A stretch of 64,000 nt of DNA from Leptotrichia sp. oral taxon 221 (lineage in GTDB: Bacteria > Fusobacteriota > Fusobacteriia > Fusobacteriales > Leptotrichiaceae). Within the stretch, counting starts at the first letter, position 1, and each line of letters starts with the position of its first letter. Location: the NCBI RefSeq assembly GCF_018128245.1, contig NZ_CP072378.1:868001-932000 (forward strand), read 5' to 3'. Positions 38,601-47,285 of this stretch are shown here, piece by piece. Below the pieces are notes generated by a model. The model had not been told where the DNA came from. It did not search any database and saw only the letters and a list, made by a program, of their open reading frames with translations. The position numbers and the translations under genes are program-made.

Positions 38601-38897
38601 TTATCTTATTATATGCTCATCTAACTGAATAAAGCAAACAATTTTTTTATTTTTCAGTTCCTCTATACTTGGTAATGTATCATTTTCCTCATCATCTTCC
38701 AGTCCCACCTGAGCAATTAAATGGTCAGAAAATTCATCTTCATAAATATCACAGGTAATAAACGGAACACTTTTAATACACAGAGCATCTTTCACATCTA
38801 CATAATAGATTGTATTTCTAAATACATCAAGGGTTGATTCATTAATAATAATTTTAACTTTTCCAACATAAAAAATTTCTTTTTTCCTTCTAAACAT
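38601..38897 (-). CDS. Small hypothetical protein (first gene of the operon)
   Basis: A 98-residue protein with a short basic start (MFRRKKE), a beta-rich middle (KVKIIINESTLDVF, IYYVDVKDALCIKS, FITCDIYED) and an acidic C-terminal half ending IVCFIQLDEHIIR. No family recognised. AGAGGATA precedes the ATG. It leads the minus-strand operon that runs to 33079. Confidence 0.5.
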   Translation of the reverse strand: MFRRKKEIFYVGKVKIIINESTLDVFRNTIYYVDVKDALCIKSVPFITCDIYEDEFSDHLIAQVGLEDDEENDTLPSIEELKNKKIVCFIQLDEHIIR

Positions 38898-38934
38898 TTC
38901 ATTATCCTCTCTATAAATATTTTTTTGTTGATAG

Positions 38935-38962
38935 AGTTTACAAAAATTCCAGATTTTATCAA
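38935..38962 (-). promoter_or_regulatory. Promoter of the 38.9-33.1 kb operon
   Basis: On the minus strand TTGATA (38957-38962), a 16-bp spacer and TAAACT (38935-38940). Below it come a leader of about 30 bases and the first gene. Moderate match. Confidence 0.4.
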
Positions 38963-39071
38963 ATATTTTAGTTTATTTTACCATAATTTAAAAAAAAATT
39001 AAATATATTTAAGCAAAGAAAAAAATTATAAAAATAGTATAAATAAATTGAATAAAATTTTTAAAAACATA

Positions 39072-39080
39072 TGCTATAAT
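39072..39080 (+). promoter_or_regulatory. Extended -10 promoter before the esterase gene
   Basis: TG-C-TATAAT (39072-39080) without a clear -35; the esterase ATG follows at 39149. The remainder of 38898-39148 is AT-rich with nothing else recognised. Confidence 0.45.
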
Positions 39081-39148
39081 TAATTATATTAATCAAAATC
39101 TATTTAAAATAAATTCAATATTCAAAAAATATTAAAAAAGGAGCAAAT

Positions 39149-39847
39149 ATGAAAAAATTAAATTTCAAAATAGAAGAAAAAGAATGTATTTTATATACAA
39201 ATGAAAATAAAAAGACAGAATATATTTTAATACAGCCTGTTGATGAGCATGATATGCAACTTTTAGACAATGAAGTGAAATATATTTCTGAAAATACAGA
39301 TAAAAGTTTTAGCTTGGCAGCTTTCAAAATAGAAGACTGGAATAGTGAGCTGACACCTTGGGAAATGCCGCTTCTTCGTGGAAAAGGAAATTTTGGCGAT
39401 GGAGCTGGTAAAACATTAGAGTTTATAAAGGAAAAATTGATTCCAAATTTGGTAAAACTTATGAATATTCAAGAAAATAATGTGAAATATGTTTTAGGAG
39501 GATATTCACTTGCGGGATTATTTTCGTTGTGGTGTGGGTATCAGACAGATATTTTTGCAGGAGTTGTTGGAGCTTCACCATCAGTTTGGTATAAAGATTG
39601 GATTAAGTTTGTGAAAAATAATGAAATTTTGGTAAAAAATGTTTATTTGAGTCTTGGAGATTTGGAGGAAAAGACTAAACATCAGGTTTTATCAAAGATT
39701 GGGGATAATATAAGGGAATATTTTGAGATTTTGAGAAATTCTGAAGATTTGGAAAAATGTGTCTTGGAATGGAATGAGGGAAATCATTTTAGAGATTCGG
39801 ATGTGCGGACTGGGAAAGGGTTTGCTTGGATTTTGAGAAATGTTTGA
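39149..39847 (+). CDS. Alpha/beta-hydrolase, Fes/esterase D-like
   Basis: A 232-residue cytoplasmic hydrolase. Nucleophile Ser120 in GGYSLAG; the nearby SPSVWYKDW segment is typical of esterase D/enterochelin esterase relatives; a late His in EGNHFRD is the likely catalytic base. An Asp/Glu in LGDLEEK is a candidate third member. Substrate unknown: a siderophore or a short ester are possible, since no neighbouring iron genes are seen. ATG has AAAAGGAG upstream. Confidence 0.75.
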   Translation: MKKLNFKIEEKECILYTNENKKTEYILIQPVDEHDMQLLDNEVKYISENTDKSFSLAAFKIEDWNSELTPWEMPLLRGKGNFGDGAGKTLEFIKEKLIPNLVKLMNIQENNVKYVLGGYSLAGLFSLWCGYQTDIFAGVVGASPSVWYKDWIKFVKNNEILVKNVYLSLGDLEEKTKHQVLSKIGDNIREYFEILRNSEDLEKCVLEWNEGNHFRDSDVRTGKGFAWILRNV

Positions 39848-39967
39848 CTCATAGAAAGAGAATAAAAAATATACGATATTTAGTATGTTTAAAAAAATGA
39901 AGAGTATTAAATTTATAAAGAAGTTATTAAAGTTTGTATATGTTATTATATGATTTATTGTGAAATG

Positions 39968-39976
39968 TGGTATACT
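39968..39976 (+). promoter_or_regulatory. Extended -10 promoter before the tannase-family gene
   Basis: TG-G-TATACT (39968-39976), no strong -35. The coding start is at 40011. Confidence 0.4.
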
Positions 39977-40010
39977 AAGAGTAGAGATTAGAGCAGAAAG
40001 GAATAAAGTT

Positions 40011-41669
40011 ATGAAAAAATTAAAAATTGTATTGACAGCATTACTTGCGACTGCGATAAGTGTAACTGCTTTTGCACAAAAGTTGAATAATCAAAAATCG
40101 CAAGTGAAAAAAATTAATTCAGAAGTTCCAAAAGTTGCGACAAAAGAACAATGTGAAAATTTGAAAAATATTAAGATTTATCAAACGAATATTATAAGCA
40201 CAGAATGGAAAGAGGAGGGGCCTCTGGAAGAAGATGAAAATGCCAGATTTAGCGGTTCCAGTACAGCTAAGGCTTCAGCTCCCGCACATTGTGTAGTTAG
40301 AGGGGAAATTGAAAAGAGAAAAGGTGCAGATGGGAAAGATTATTCGATTGGATTTGAGTTGAGACTTCCTTCGAAATGGAATAATAAATTTCTGTTTCAA
40401 GGTGGAGGAGGTCTGGATGGAACTGTTTCACCAGCAGTTGGAAAAGCTCGTCCATCAGGGTCAACAGCAACACCTGCTCTAACTCGTGGATATGCAGTTG
40501 TTAGTACTGATGGCGGACATTCAGGATCAAGAGATACAAGTTTTGCAAAAGATCAGCAGGCTGTTTTAAATTATGCATTCCAATCTACTGGAAAAGTTAC
40601 AAATGTTGCAAAACAATTAATTGACGAAATGTATAATTTGATGCCAAAACACAGTTATTTTATGGGATGCTCAAATGGAGGTCGTGAAGCAATGCAGGCT
40701 GCCATGTACTATCCAAATGAGTTTGATGGAATTATAGCAGGAAATCCTGGATTTAGATTATCGAAAGCTGCGATTGGTGAAGCATGGGATAATAATCAGT
40801 TTCTGAAATATGCACCGACTGATAAAAATGGTAACAAAATAGTTGCAGATGCTTTGACGCAAGAAGATTTGGATGCTGTTGCTCAAGGTGTGCTTGACAG
40901 ATGCGATGCTAAAGATGGATTGAAGGATGGAATTATAAATAATTGGGAAAAATGTGACTTTAAACCTGAAATGGTTGAGAAAAAGATAGGAAAGAAAAAA
41001 GTTGCGTTATTAAATGCAATATTCAATGGTGCGAAAAATAGTAAAGGCAAAAATGTTTATGCGTCTTGGCCTTATGATGCGGGAATAAGTACAAGAGGTT
41101 GGCGTATGTGGAAACATGGTACTTCAAAAACAGGAACACCAAATTCAATGAATTTCATGATGGGTGTGTCAAGTTTGAGTGATTATTATATGAAACCTGC
41201 AAAACCTGGAATGAAATCAACAGAATTTGATTTTGATAAGGATGTTGCCAAAACAAATGAAATTGGTGGATTAAATGATGCTGATAAAACTGATTTGTCG
41301 ACATTTAAAGCTCGTGGTGGGAAAATGATTATTTATGAAGGTGTATCTGATCCAGTATTTTCTGCTAATGATATTAGAGACTGGTATAAAAAATTAGTGG
41401 AAAATATGGGAAATGTTGATAATTTTGTAAGATTATTCATGGTTCCTGGAATGAATCACTGTGGTGGAGGCCCTGCAATGGAAAACTTTGACGCATTGAC
41501 AGCCCTTGAAAAATGGACAGAAAATGGTGTTGCTCCAGATTACATTGTCGGAAAAGCTGGAAAAGAATATCCAGATCCAAATAAAGAACAACCACTTTGT
41601 CCATATCCAAAGGTAGCAACTTATATTGGTGGGGACAAGAATAAGGCAAGTAGTTTTGAATGTAAATAG
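40011..41669 (+). CDS. Secreted tannase/feruloyl esterase family protein
   Basis: A 552-residue exported esterase. Start at 40011 gives a clear signal peptide (about 1-22, MKKLKIVLTALLATAISVTAFA); an in-frame ATG at 39960 would spoil it. The family CS-D-HC arrangement is complete: Cys-Ser in GCSNGG, Asp in YEGVSDPVFSAND and His-Cys in GMNHCGGG; the two Cys residues are expected to form a disulphide that holds the triad together. Substrates may be gallate or feruloyl esters from plant material, unproven. A terminator follows. Confidence 0.85.
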   Translation: MKKLKIVLTALLATAISVTAFAQKLNNQKSQVKKINSEVPKVATKEQCENLKNIKIYQTNIISTEWKEEGPLEEDENARFSGSSTAKASAPAHCVVRGEIEKRKGADGKDYSIGFELRLPSKWNNKFLFQGGGGLDGTVSPAVGKARPSGSTATPALTRGYAVVSTDGGHSGSRDTSFAKDQQAVLNYAFQSTGKVTNVAKQLIDEMYNLMPKHSYFMGCSNGGREAMQAAMYYPNEFDGIIAGNPGFRLSKAAIGEAWDNNQFLKYAPTDKNGNKIVADALTQEDLDAVAQGVLDRCDAKDGLKDGIINNWEKCDFKPEMVEKKIGKKKVALLNAIFNGAKNSKGKNVYASWPYDAGISTRGWRMWKHGTSKTGTPNSMNFMMGVSSLSDYYMKPAKPGMKSTEFDFDKDVAKTNEIGGLNDADKTDLSTFKARGGKMIIYEGVSDPVFSANDIRDWYKKLVENMGNVDNFVRLFMVPGMNHCGGGPAMENFDALTALEKWTENGVAPDYIVGKAGKEYPDPNKEQPLCPYPKVATYIGGDKNKASSFECK

Positions 41670-41715
41670 AAATATTATCTATAAAAATTAAAAAATATTG
41701 AAATTTATTTTTTAG

Positions 41716-41747
41716 CAACTTCTTAATAATGAAGAAGTTGTTTTTTT
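41716..41747 (+). terminator. Rho-independent terminator after the tannase-family gene
   Basis: CAACTTCTT (41716-41724) pairs with AAGAAGTTG (41732-41740) around 7 bases, followed by seven T. Confidence 0.9.
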
Positions 41748-41755
41748 GCTTAGAA

Positions 41756-41793
41756 AAAATTAAAAAGAAAAGGAAGTAAATGGAAACTCCCTT
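41756..41793 (-). terminator. Probable terminator after argH (minus strand)
   Basis: AAGGAAGT (41770-41777) pairs with ACTCCCTT (41786-41793) with one mismatch. On the minus strand a U-rich stretch follows. Weaker than the other terminators here. Confidence 0.45.
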
Positions 41794-41812
41794 TATCTTA
41801 AGATTAAAAAAA

Positions 41813-43192
41813 TTATTCTACATCCAAAAATTTCTTAGCATTTTCAATTTGCATTTCAACATTTTTTACAGAAGTTCCACCGAAAGAATTTCTTTTATTT
41901 ACACAGTTTTCAATAGTAATTTCTGATAAAATGTCATCACCAAAAACTTTAGAGAAATTGTGGAATTCATCAAGTGACATATCGTCAATTGCTATATTTT
42001 TGTTTTCACAGTAAGAAACGATTTCTCCAACGATTTTATGTGCTTGTCTAAATGGAACATTATGTTTTGCTAAATAATCTGCAACGTCTGTAGCATTTAA
42101 GAAACCAGCTCTCATAGATTTTAAGATTTTTTCTTCATTTACAGAAATAGTCGCAAGCATTGAATAAAAAATTTCGATAGATAATTTAATGTTGTCGATC
42201 GAATCGAAAATTCCTTCTTTGTCTTCTTGCATATCTTTATTATAAGCCAAAGGCAACGCTTTCATTGTAGTTAAAATTCCCATTAAATTTCCGTAAATTC
42301 TACCTGTTTTACCTCTAACTAATTCTGCAATATCAGGATTTTTCTTTTGAGGCATGATAGATGAACCAGTTGCAAATGAATCATCTAATTGAATAAATGA
42401 AAATTCTGAAGTACACCAGATAATAACTTCTTCAGAAAATCTTGACAAATGCATTGAAATTACAGAAATAATCATTGCTAATTCAATGATAAAATCTCTG
42501 TCACTTACAGAATCTAAACTATTTTCAGTTGGTTTTGAGAATCCTAATTGCTCAGCAACAAAATGTCTATCAAGATTAAAAGTAGTTCCTGCCAAAGCTC
42601 CAGCTCCAAGTGGCAATTCATCAATTCTTACTAAAAAATCATCAATTCTAGAAATATCTCTTTTAAACATTTGAAAATAAGCCATCAAATGATGAGAAAA
42701 AAGAATTGGTTGAGCTCTTTGTAAATGTGTATATCCTGGAATGATAGTAGTTTTGTATTTTTCAGACAATTCCAATAAAGTGTGTTCTAAATGAAACAAT
42801 AATTTTTTGATTTCTTTAGCTTCTTTTCTAACGTACATTCTAACATCCAAAGCAACTTGGTCATTTCTACTTCTAGCCGTATGTAATTTTCCAGCTACAG
42901 CACCAATTATTTCAGTCAATCTTTTCTCAATCGACATATGAATATCTTCATCCTCAATTTTAAACTCAAAAGTACCATTTTCAATTTCAGATTTGATTTG
43001 CAACAATCCTTTTTCAATTTGTTCTTGCTCATCTTTTCCAATAATTCCTTGTTTAGCAAGCATTCTGCTATGAGCGATACTTCCTGTTATATCTTCTTCA
43101 TACATTCTTTTATCAAAAGTAATCGACGCATTAAACTTTTCTAATAATTTATTAGTTTCCTTATTAAAACGTCCTTCCCATAATTTTTTCAT
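41813..43192 (-). CDS. argH: Argininosuccinate lyase
   Basis: A 459-residue cytoplasmic enzyme of arginine synthesis (argininosuccinate to arginine and fumarate). Signature GSSIMPQKKNPD is present, with HTARSRNDQ and THLQRAQP motifs. ATG at 43192 has GGAGG 4 bases upstream, and the protein then begins MKKLWEGRF as in relatives, so the longer frame to 43222 is not used. argG is not adjacent. Confidence 0.95.
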   Translation of the reverse strand: MKKLWEGRFNKETNKLLEKFNASITFDKRMYEEDITGSIAHSRMLAKQGIIGKDEQEQIEKGLLQIKSEIENGTFEFKIEDEDIHMSIEKRLTEIIGAVAGKLHTARSRNDQVALDVRMYVRKEAKEIKKLLFHLEHTLLELSEKYKTTIIPGYTHLQRAQPILFSHHLMAYFQMFKRDISRIDDFLVRIDELPLGAGALAGTTFNLDRHFVAEQLGFSKPTENSLDSVSDRDFIIELAMIISVISMHLSRFSEEVIIWCTSEFSFIQLDDSFATGSSIMPQKKNPDIAELVRGKTGRIYGNLMGILTTMKALPLAYNKDMQEDKEGIFDSIDNIKLSIEIFYSMLATISVNEEKILKSMRAGFLNATDVADYLAKHNVPFRQAHKIVGEIVSYCENKNIAIDDMSLDEFHNFSKVFGDDILSEITIENCVNKRNSFGGTSVKNVEMQIENAKKFLDVE

Positions 43193-43237
43193 AAGACCTC
43201 CATTAAAATTATATTTTTTCATATTTAAGATTGTTTA

Positions 43238-43266
43238 ATTTTAACATATTTCTGAATAGATAACAA
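43238..43266 (-). promoter_or_regulatory. argH promoter
   Basis: Minus strand TTGTTA (43261-43266), 17-bp spacer, TAAAAT (43238-43243); argH begins 46 bases downstream. Confidence 0.5.
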
Positions 43267-43329
43267 GATTTTGAGATTTTATTTTTATAAAGAATACAAC
43301 AATAAAAGGATAGAAATATCTTGAAAATA

Positions 43330-43338
43330 TGATATAAT
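43330..43338 (+). promoter_or_regulatory. Extended -10 promoter for the secreted protein gene
   Basis: TG-A-TATAAT (43330-43338) with only a weak -35; divergent from the argH promoter. Confidence 0.4.
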
Positions 43339-43395
43339 ATAACAAAATAAAAAATAAAAGTTTAATAAAATTTAAGAAATAGAGAGGTGAGTGTA

Positions 43396-44430
43396 ATGAA
43401 AAAATATGTAACATTGTCAATTTTTTTACTGATGATGACTGGTTTTTCAGCTCAATATTTGAATAATCGAACACAAGATATTTTTTCTTCAAATAAAGAA
43501 ATGAAAAATTTAATATTTGGAAATTATAACTTGGATACCGAATTAGCAGTAGCTTCAAAAGTTAAGGGAAATACACAAGAATCAGTAACAAAAGCTCAAA
43601 ATGACGGGATTTTAACAATGCAAACAGCGATAAAAAATTATTCGTATGAGATTTTGAGTAATTATTTGGCAAGTTCAGTTGTGAGCGGGCCTGGATTTGA
43701 TAATAAAACAATGAAAGAATTAGCTGATCAAATTTCAAGTGAGGCGATAAAATCTGTAAAAAATAGAGGTCAATGGACTTCAAGCAAAAAAGAAACGATA
43801 GTTTTGTATACGATTGAAAAGCAATATTTGAAAGATCTTTCAATTCAAGCGTTTAATAAAAAATTACAAAATGTGATTAATCAATTATCAGATTACAAGA
43901 GCACTTTTAAAACAAAAAATGATGTGAAAATTAGTAATCAAAATAATAGTTCAAATTCGAGTAAAGTTGATGACGAGATAAAATTCAAAGCTATTGAACT
44001 TTTAAACAAAATGGAAACACCAAATAAAAATGATACCAAAATACAGAATGATACTTCAAAATCAACTGCAAATGATGTAAAAAATAATGATGCAAAAAAT
44101 ACTATAAAAGACAAAGTGAAAGAAAAAATTGATGTGGGAAATACAAAAGTAAATGATACAAAAGCAGCTGTTAAAGTGAAAACTGAAGAAATTCAAAAAA
44201 ATGTTAATGGTACAAAAGAAAAAACAAAAAATGCAACAAAAAAAGTAAAAAATGAAGTAAAAGTGATAAATACAAATTTAAAAAATGCAACAGTTACTAC
44301 AACACCTGCAACATCGACACCAGCTACAACAAAAGCACCAAAAGCTGTGAAAGTTAAAAAAGAAGATGTAAAAGCAAAGGAAAAGAAAGTTATTGTAATT
44401 CCAAAAACTAAAGCAACAAAAACTAAATAA
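43396..44430 (+). CDS. Exported low-complexity protein, unknown
   Basis: A 344-residue protein with a signal peptide (about 1-19). Residues 45-155 form a helical domain (KAQNDGILTMQTAIKNYS, then KNRGQWTSSKKETIVLY). From about 175 it becomes a Lys/Asn/Thr/Ala-rich, highly charged, poorly ordered tail that ends in TKATKTK. It is not a lipoprotein (no Cys in the start). Start at ATG 43396 follows AGAGGTGA; a GTG at 43387 would add three residues. May be a surface or envelope protein. The next gene follows 24 bases later. Confidence 0.7.
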   Translation: MKKYVTLSIFLLMMTGFSAQYLNNRTQDIFSSNKEMKNLIFGNYNLDTELAVASKVKGNTQESVTKAQNDGILTMQTAIKNYSYEILSNYLASSVVSGPGFDNKTMKELADQISSEAIKSVKNRGQWTSSKKETIVLYTIEKQYLKDLSIQAFNKKLQNVINQLSDYKSTFKTKNDVKISNQNNSSNSSKVDDEIKFKAIELLNKMETPNKNDTKIQNDTSKSTANDVKNNDAKNTIKDKVKEKIDVGNTKVNDTKAAVKVKTEEIQKNVNGTKEKTKNATKKVKNEVKVINTNLKNATVTTTPATSTPATTKAPKAVKVKKEDVKAKEKKVIVIPKTKATKTK

Positions 44431-44454
44431 AAAATCAAGAAAGGAAGTAAATAA

Positions 44455-45603
44455 ATGTATATAGATCCAATAATAAAAGGAATAGAAATATCAGATATAA
44501 GAAAAATTCATGAAAGATTGTCGGCTTATAAAAATGTTATAAATATGACAATTGGAGAGCCAGATACAGATGCACCGCAAAAGGTGAAAGAAGCAGTTGC
44601 GTATCATGCGTTAAATAGTCCTATAAAATATTCGCCAGTAGGTGGGATTCCAGAATTAAGAGAAAAAATTGCAAAATTCTATAATGAAACTTTTGGTGGA
44701 AATTATAAAAAAGATAATGTTTTAGTTACAGTTGGTTCGACTGAAGGACTTTCTTCTACGCTTAAAACAATTTTGGCAAAAGGGGATGAAGTTCTTATTC
44801 CAACACCAGCATATGTTGGGTATGAGCCATTAATTACAGTTTCACAAGCTAAAACAATTTTTATGGATTTAGAAGAAAATAATTTTGTTTTGACTGAGAA
44901 AATTTTGGAAAAATATGTTACAGAAAAAACTAAATTAATAATTTTGACTTATCCAAATAATCCTTCAGGAATAACACTTCCAGAGGAAGAAATGATAAAA
45001 ATTGTTGAATTTTTGAAGGATAAAGAAATTTATCTTTTGAGTGATGAAATTTATGCTCAAATTGCATTTGAAAAATTCACTTCGTTTGCGAAATATAGTG
45101 AGATTTTGAAGGAGCAATTGATAGTTGTTAATGGTTTTTCAAAATCACATTCAATGACTGGATACAGATTAGGTTATACGATTGCCAGTGAAAATTTACA
45201 GTCACAAGTGAAAAAAATTAGTCAATATACAGTTACAAGTGCTTCGACATTGTCACAATATGGAGCAATTGCAGCATTAGATTACTGTTCAGACACGACT
45301 GAATTGTCAGAAATTTACAAAAAAAGAGTTTACTATTTTGTGGAAGAATTGGAAAAATTAGGATTTAAGTGCTTGAAGCCTAAAGGGGCATTTTATGTGT
45401 TTGCGACATATAAAACAATTGATAAGTTTAAAGATGTGGATTCTTTTGATTTTGTCTTGGATTTATTGGAAAAAACAGAATTGGCGATAGTTCCTGGGGT
45501 TACATTCCAAGTGGAAGGATATTTGAGATTTTCAATTGTGCATAACTTGCCTGTGTTGGAAGAAGCGATTGCGAGATTGAAAAAATATATTGAATCTAAA
45601 TAA
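44455..45603 (+). CDS. PLP-dependent aminotransferase, class I/II
   Basis: A 382-residue fold-type I enzyme. Lys230 in NGFSKSHSMTGYR is the Schiff-base lysine; YPNNPSG (166-172), SDEIY (196-200) and the final RFSIVH with the carboxylate-binding Arg complete the set. Sequence style is that of aspartate/aromatic and N-acetyl-diaminopimelate aminotransferases (PatA/DapX-like); the substrate cannot be decided. ATG follows AAAGGAAG. A terminator follows, so it ends the transcription unit. Confidence 0.85.
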   Translation: MYIDPIIKGIEISDIRKIHERLSAYKNVINMTIGEPDTDAPQKVKEAVAYHALNSPIKYSPVGGIPELREKIAKFYNETFGGNYKKDNVLVTVGSTEGLSSTLKTILAKGDEVLIPTPAYVGYEPLITVSQAKTIFMDLEENNFVLTEKILEKYVTEKTKLIILTYPNNPSGITLPEEEMIKIVEFLKDKEIYLLSDEIYAQIAFEKFTSFAKYSEILKEQLIVVNGFSKSHSMTGYRLGYTIASENLQSQVKKISQYTVTSASTLSQYGAIAALDYCSDTTELSEIYKKRVYYFVEELEKLGFKCLKPKGAFYVFATYKTIDKFKDVDSFDFVLDLLEKTELAIVPGVTFQVEGYLRFSIVHNLPVLEEAIARLKKYIESK

Positions 45604-45639
45604 AAATAAAAATTAATTTTTGAAATTTTAGAAAATTTG

Positions 45640-45683
45640 TTTGGTAATCTTGTATAAATGATGGGATTACCAAATTTATTTTT
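45640..45683 (+). terminator. Rho-independent terminator after the aminotransferase
   Basis: TTTGGTAATC (45640-45649) pairs perfectly with GATTACCAAA (45665-45674) around 15 bases, followed by TTTATTTTT. Confidence 0.85.
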
Positions 45684-45722
45684 AATTAAAGTGAAAAAAA
45701 TTTTATGGAAAATGGAGATGGA

Positions 45723-47156
45723 ATGGAAAATAAAGAGAAAAAAGTTTTAAGAAAAGGTGATAAAATGCAGCTGAAAATAGCAGGACTTAATACGAAAGGT
45801 CGTGCGTACGGTTTTTATGGAGATGACGAAAATCGTATTTTTCCAAATATAAATGCGGCTGAAGGGCAAATTGTTGAAGGAATTTTTGTGAAGAGAAGAA
45901 GAAAGTATGAATTGATTCGATGTGAAATTATTGATTTTGCAGGAAGAAAAAATGCGATTTATGACGAAATTGCTAGACAAAATGGTGGTTGTAATTATCA
46001 GTATTATTCATACGATGAGCAACTTGCGATGAAAAATTCTAACATTGAAAAAGAGGTGAAGAAAATTGCAAAATATGATTTTACTTTTGAAGAGCCGGTT
46101 AGAAGTGTCGAAGTAGAAAAATATCGAAATAAAATGGAATTTAGCTACGGAAATGCTGTGAAAGATGGGCCTATGATTTTGGGACTTCATAAACAAAATA
46201 GTTTTCATGATATTGTTGAAGTAGATGGATTGAAATTGATGGATGATAACTTTAATAAAATTTATGTTTTTTGTAATGAATTTTCAAAAGCGACAGGGCT
46301 GGATTTTTATCATAGATTGGATCATATTGGCTTTTTTAGGAATTTGGTTATTAGAAAAGCGGATTTTACGAAACAAATTTTAGTAAATATGGTTACGACA
46401 ACTCAAATTGAAGATGAGAAAAAATTGGAATTTCAAAAAGGTTTAGTTGAAGGATTGTTGGCTTTGGAGCTTGAAAATGGGTTTAAAATAACAGGAATTT
46501 TACATACATTTAATGATAATTTTTCTGATTCGGTTGTTTCTGAAAGTGAGGAAATTCTTTTTGGAAAAAGAGATTTGGAAGAAGAAATTTTAGGATTAAA
46601 ATTTAAAATTAGTCCGTACAGTTTTTTTCAAACAAATTCAAAAACAGTGGCAAAATTATACGGAAAAGTATTGGATTATTTAGATGAAATTGAAGGGGAA
46701 AACATTCATAATTCGGTTGTTTTCGATTTATTCAGTGGAACAGGTACGATTGGGCAAATTGTTTCCAAAAAGGCAAAACAAGTTTATGGAATTGAGCTTG
46801 TGGAAGAAGCTGTTGAAAAAGCTAATGAAAATGCAAAATTGAATGGTATCGAAAATGCACATTTTATCGCAGGAGATGTTTTTGAAAAATTAGATGAGTT
46901 TGATAAAAATGGAATCAAGCCAGATATTATAATTTTGGATCCACCTCGTGCAGGTGTTGGTGAAAAGACGCTTAATAAATTGCTGAAATACGATGTGAAA
47001 GATATAATTTATGTGTCTTGTAATCCAAAAACATTTAATATGGATTTGAAGGTTTTACAGGAAAATGGGTATGAATTAGTGAAAATGGTTACGGTTGATA
47101 TGTTTCCAGTTACGCCACATATGGAGGTTGTGTCGAGATTAAGAAAAGGAAATTAA
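45723..47156 (+). CDS. 23S rRNA (uracil-C5) methyltransferase, RlmCD/TrmA type
   Basis: A 477-residue SAM-dependent enzyme with an N-terminal TRAM-like OB domain and a C-terminal methyltransferase: DLFSGTGTIGQIV (SAM), DPPRAG and SCNPKTF with the catalytic Cys. The four-Cys iron-sulfur motif is not present, only GGC in NGGCNYQYYSY. ATG at 45723 is preferred over 45705 because GGAG lies 5 bases upstream. A second enzyme of the family lies at 51608, so the two likely methylate different uridines. Confidence 0.85.
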   Translation: MENKEKKVLRKGDKMQLKIAGLNTKGRAYGFYGDDENRIFPNINAAEGQIVEGIFVKRRRKYELIRCEIIDFAGRKNAIYDEIARQNGGCNYQYYSYDEQLAMKNSNIEKEVKKIAKYDFTFEEPVRSVEVEKYRNKMEFSYGNAVKDGPMILGLHKQNSFHDIVEVDGLKLMDDNFNKIYVFCNEFSKATGLDFYHRLDHIGFFRNLVIRKADFTKQILVNMVTTTQIEDEKKLEFQKGLVEGLLALELENGFKITGILHTFNDNFSDSVVSESEEILFGKRDLEEEILGLKFKISPYSFFQTNSKTVAKLYGKVLDYLDEIEGENIHNSVVFDLFSGTGTIGQIVSKKAKQVYGIELVEEAVEKANENAKLNGIENAHFIAGDVFEKLDEFDKNGIKPDIIILDPPRAGVGEKTLNKLLKYDVKDIIYVSCNPKTFNMDLKVLQENGYELVKMVTVDMFPVTPHMEVVSRLRKGN

Positions 47157-47170
47157 TCGTGAAAATGGTT

Positions 47171-47199
47171 ATTCATACACATCTAAACAAGTATTCATA
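47171..47199 (+). promoter_or_regulatory. Direct repeat upstream of the znuA promoter
   Basis: ATTCATA occurs at 47171-47177 and again at 47193-47199, start to start 22 bases apart, about two DNA turns, just before the -35. May bind a regulator, such as one sensing zinc; no consensus is claimed. Confidence 0.35.
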
Positions 47200-47209
47200 T
47201 GTAATTTTG

Positions 47210-47238
47210 TTGACTTTAATACCATTTTATAGTAAAAT
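47210..47238 (+). promoter_or_regulatory. Promoter of the zinc transporter genes
   Basis: TTGACT (47210-47215), 17-bp spacer, TAAAAT (47233-47238). znuA begins at 47286 with GAGGAGG upstream. Confidence 0.6.
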
Positions 47239-47285
47239 TGAATTTACAGATTTATGAGATTTTATTATAATGAGGAGGCAATAAA

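Noticed and set aside
43193-43222. Longer argH start
   Set aside because: The added ten residues are not family-like and a strong ribosome site stands right before ATG 43192.
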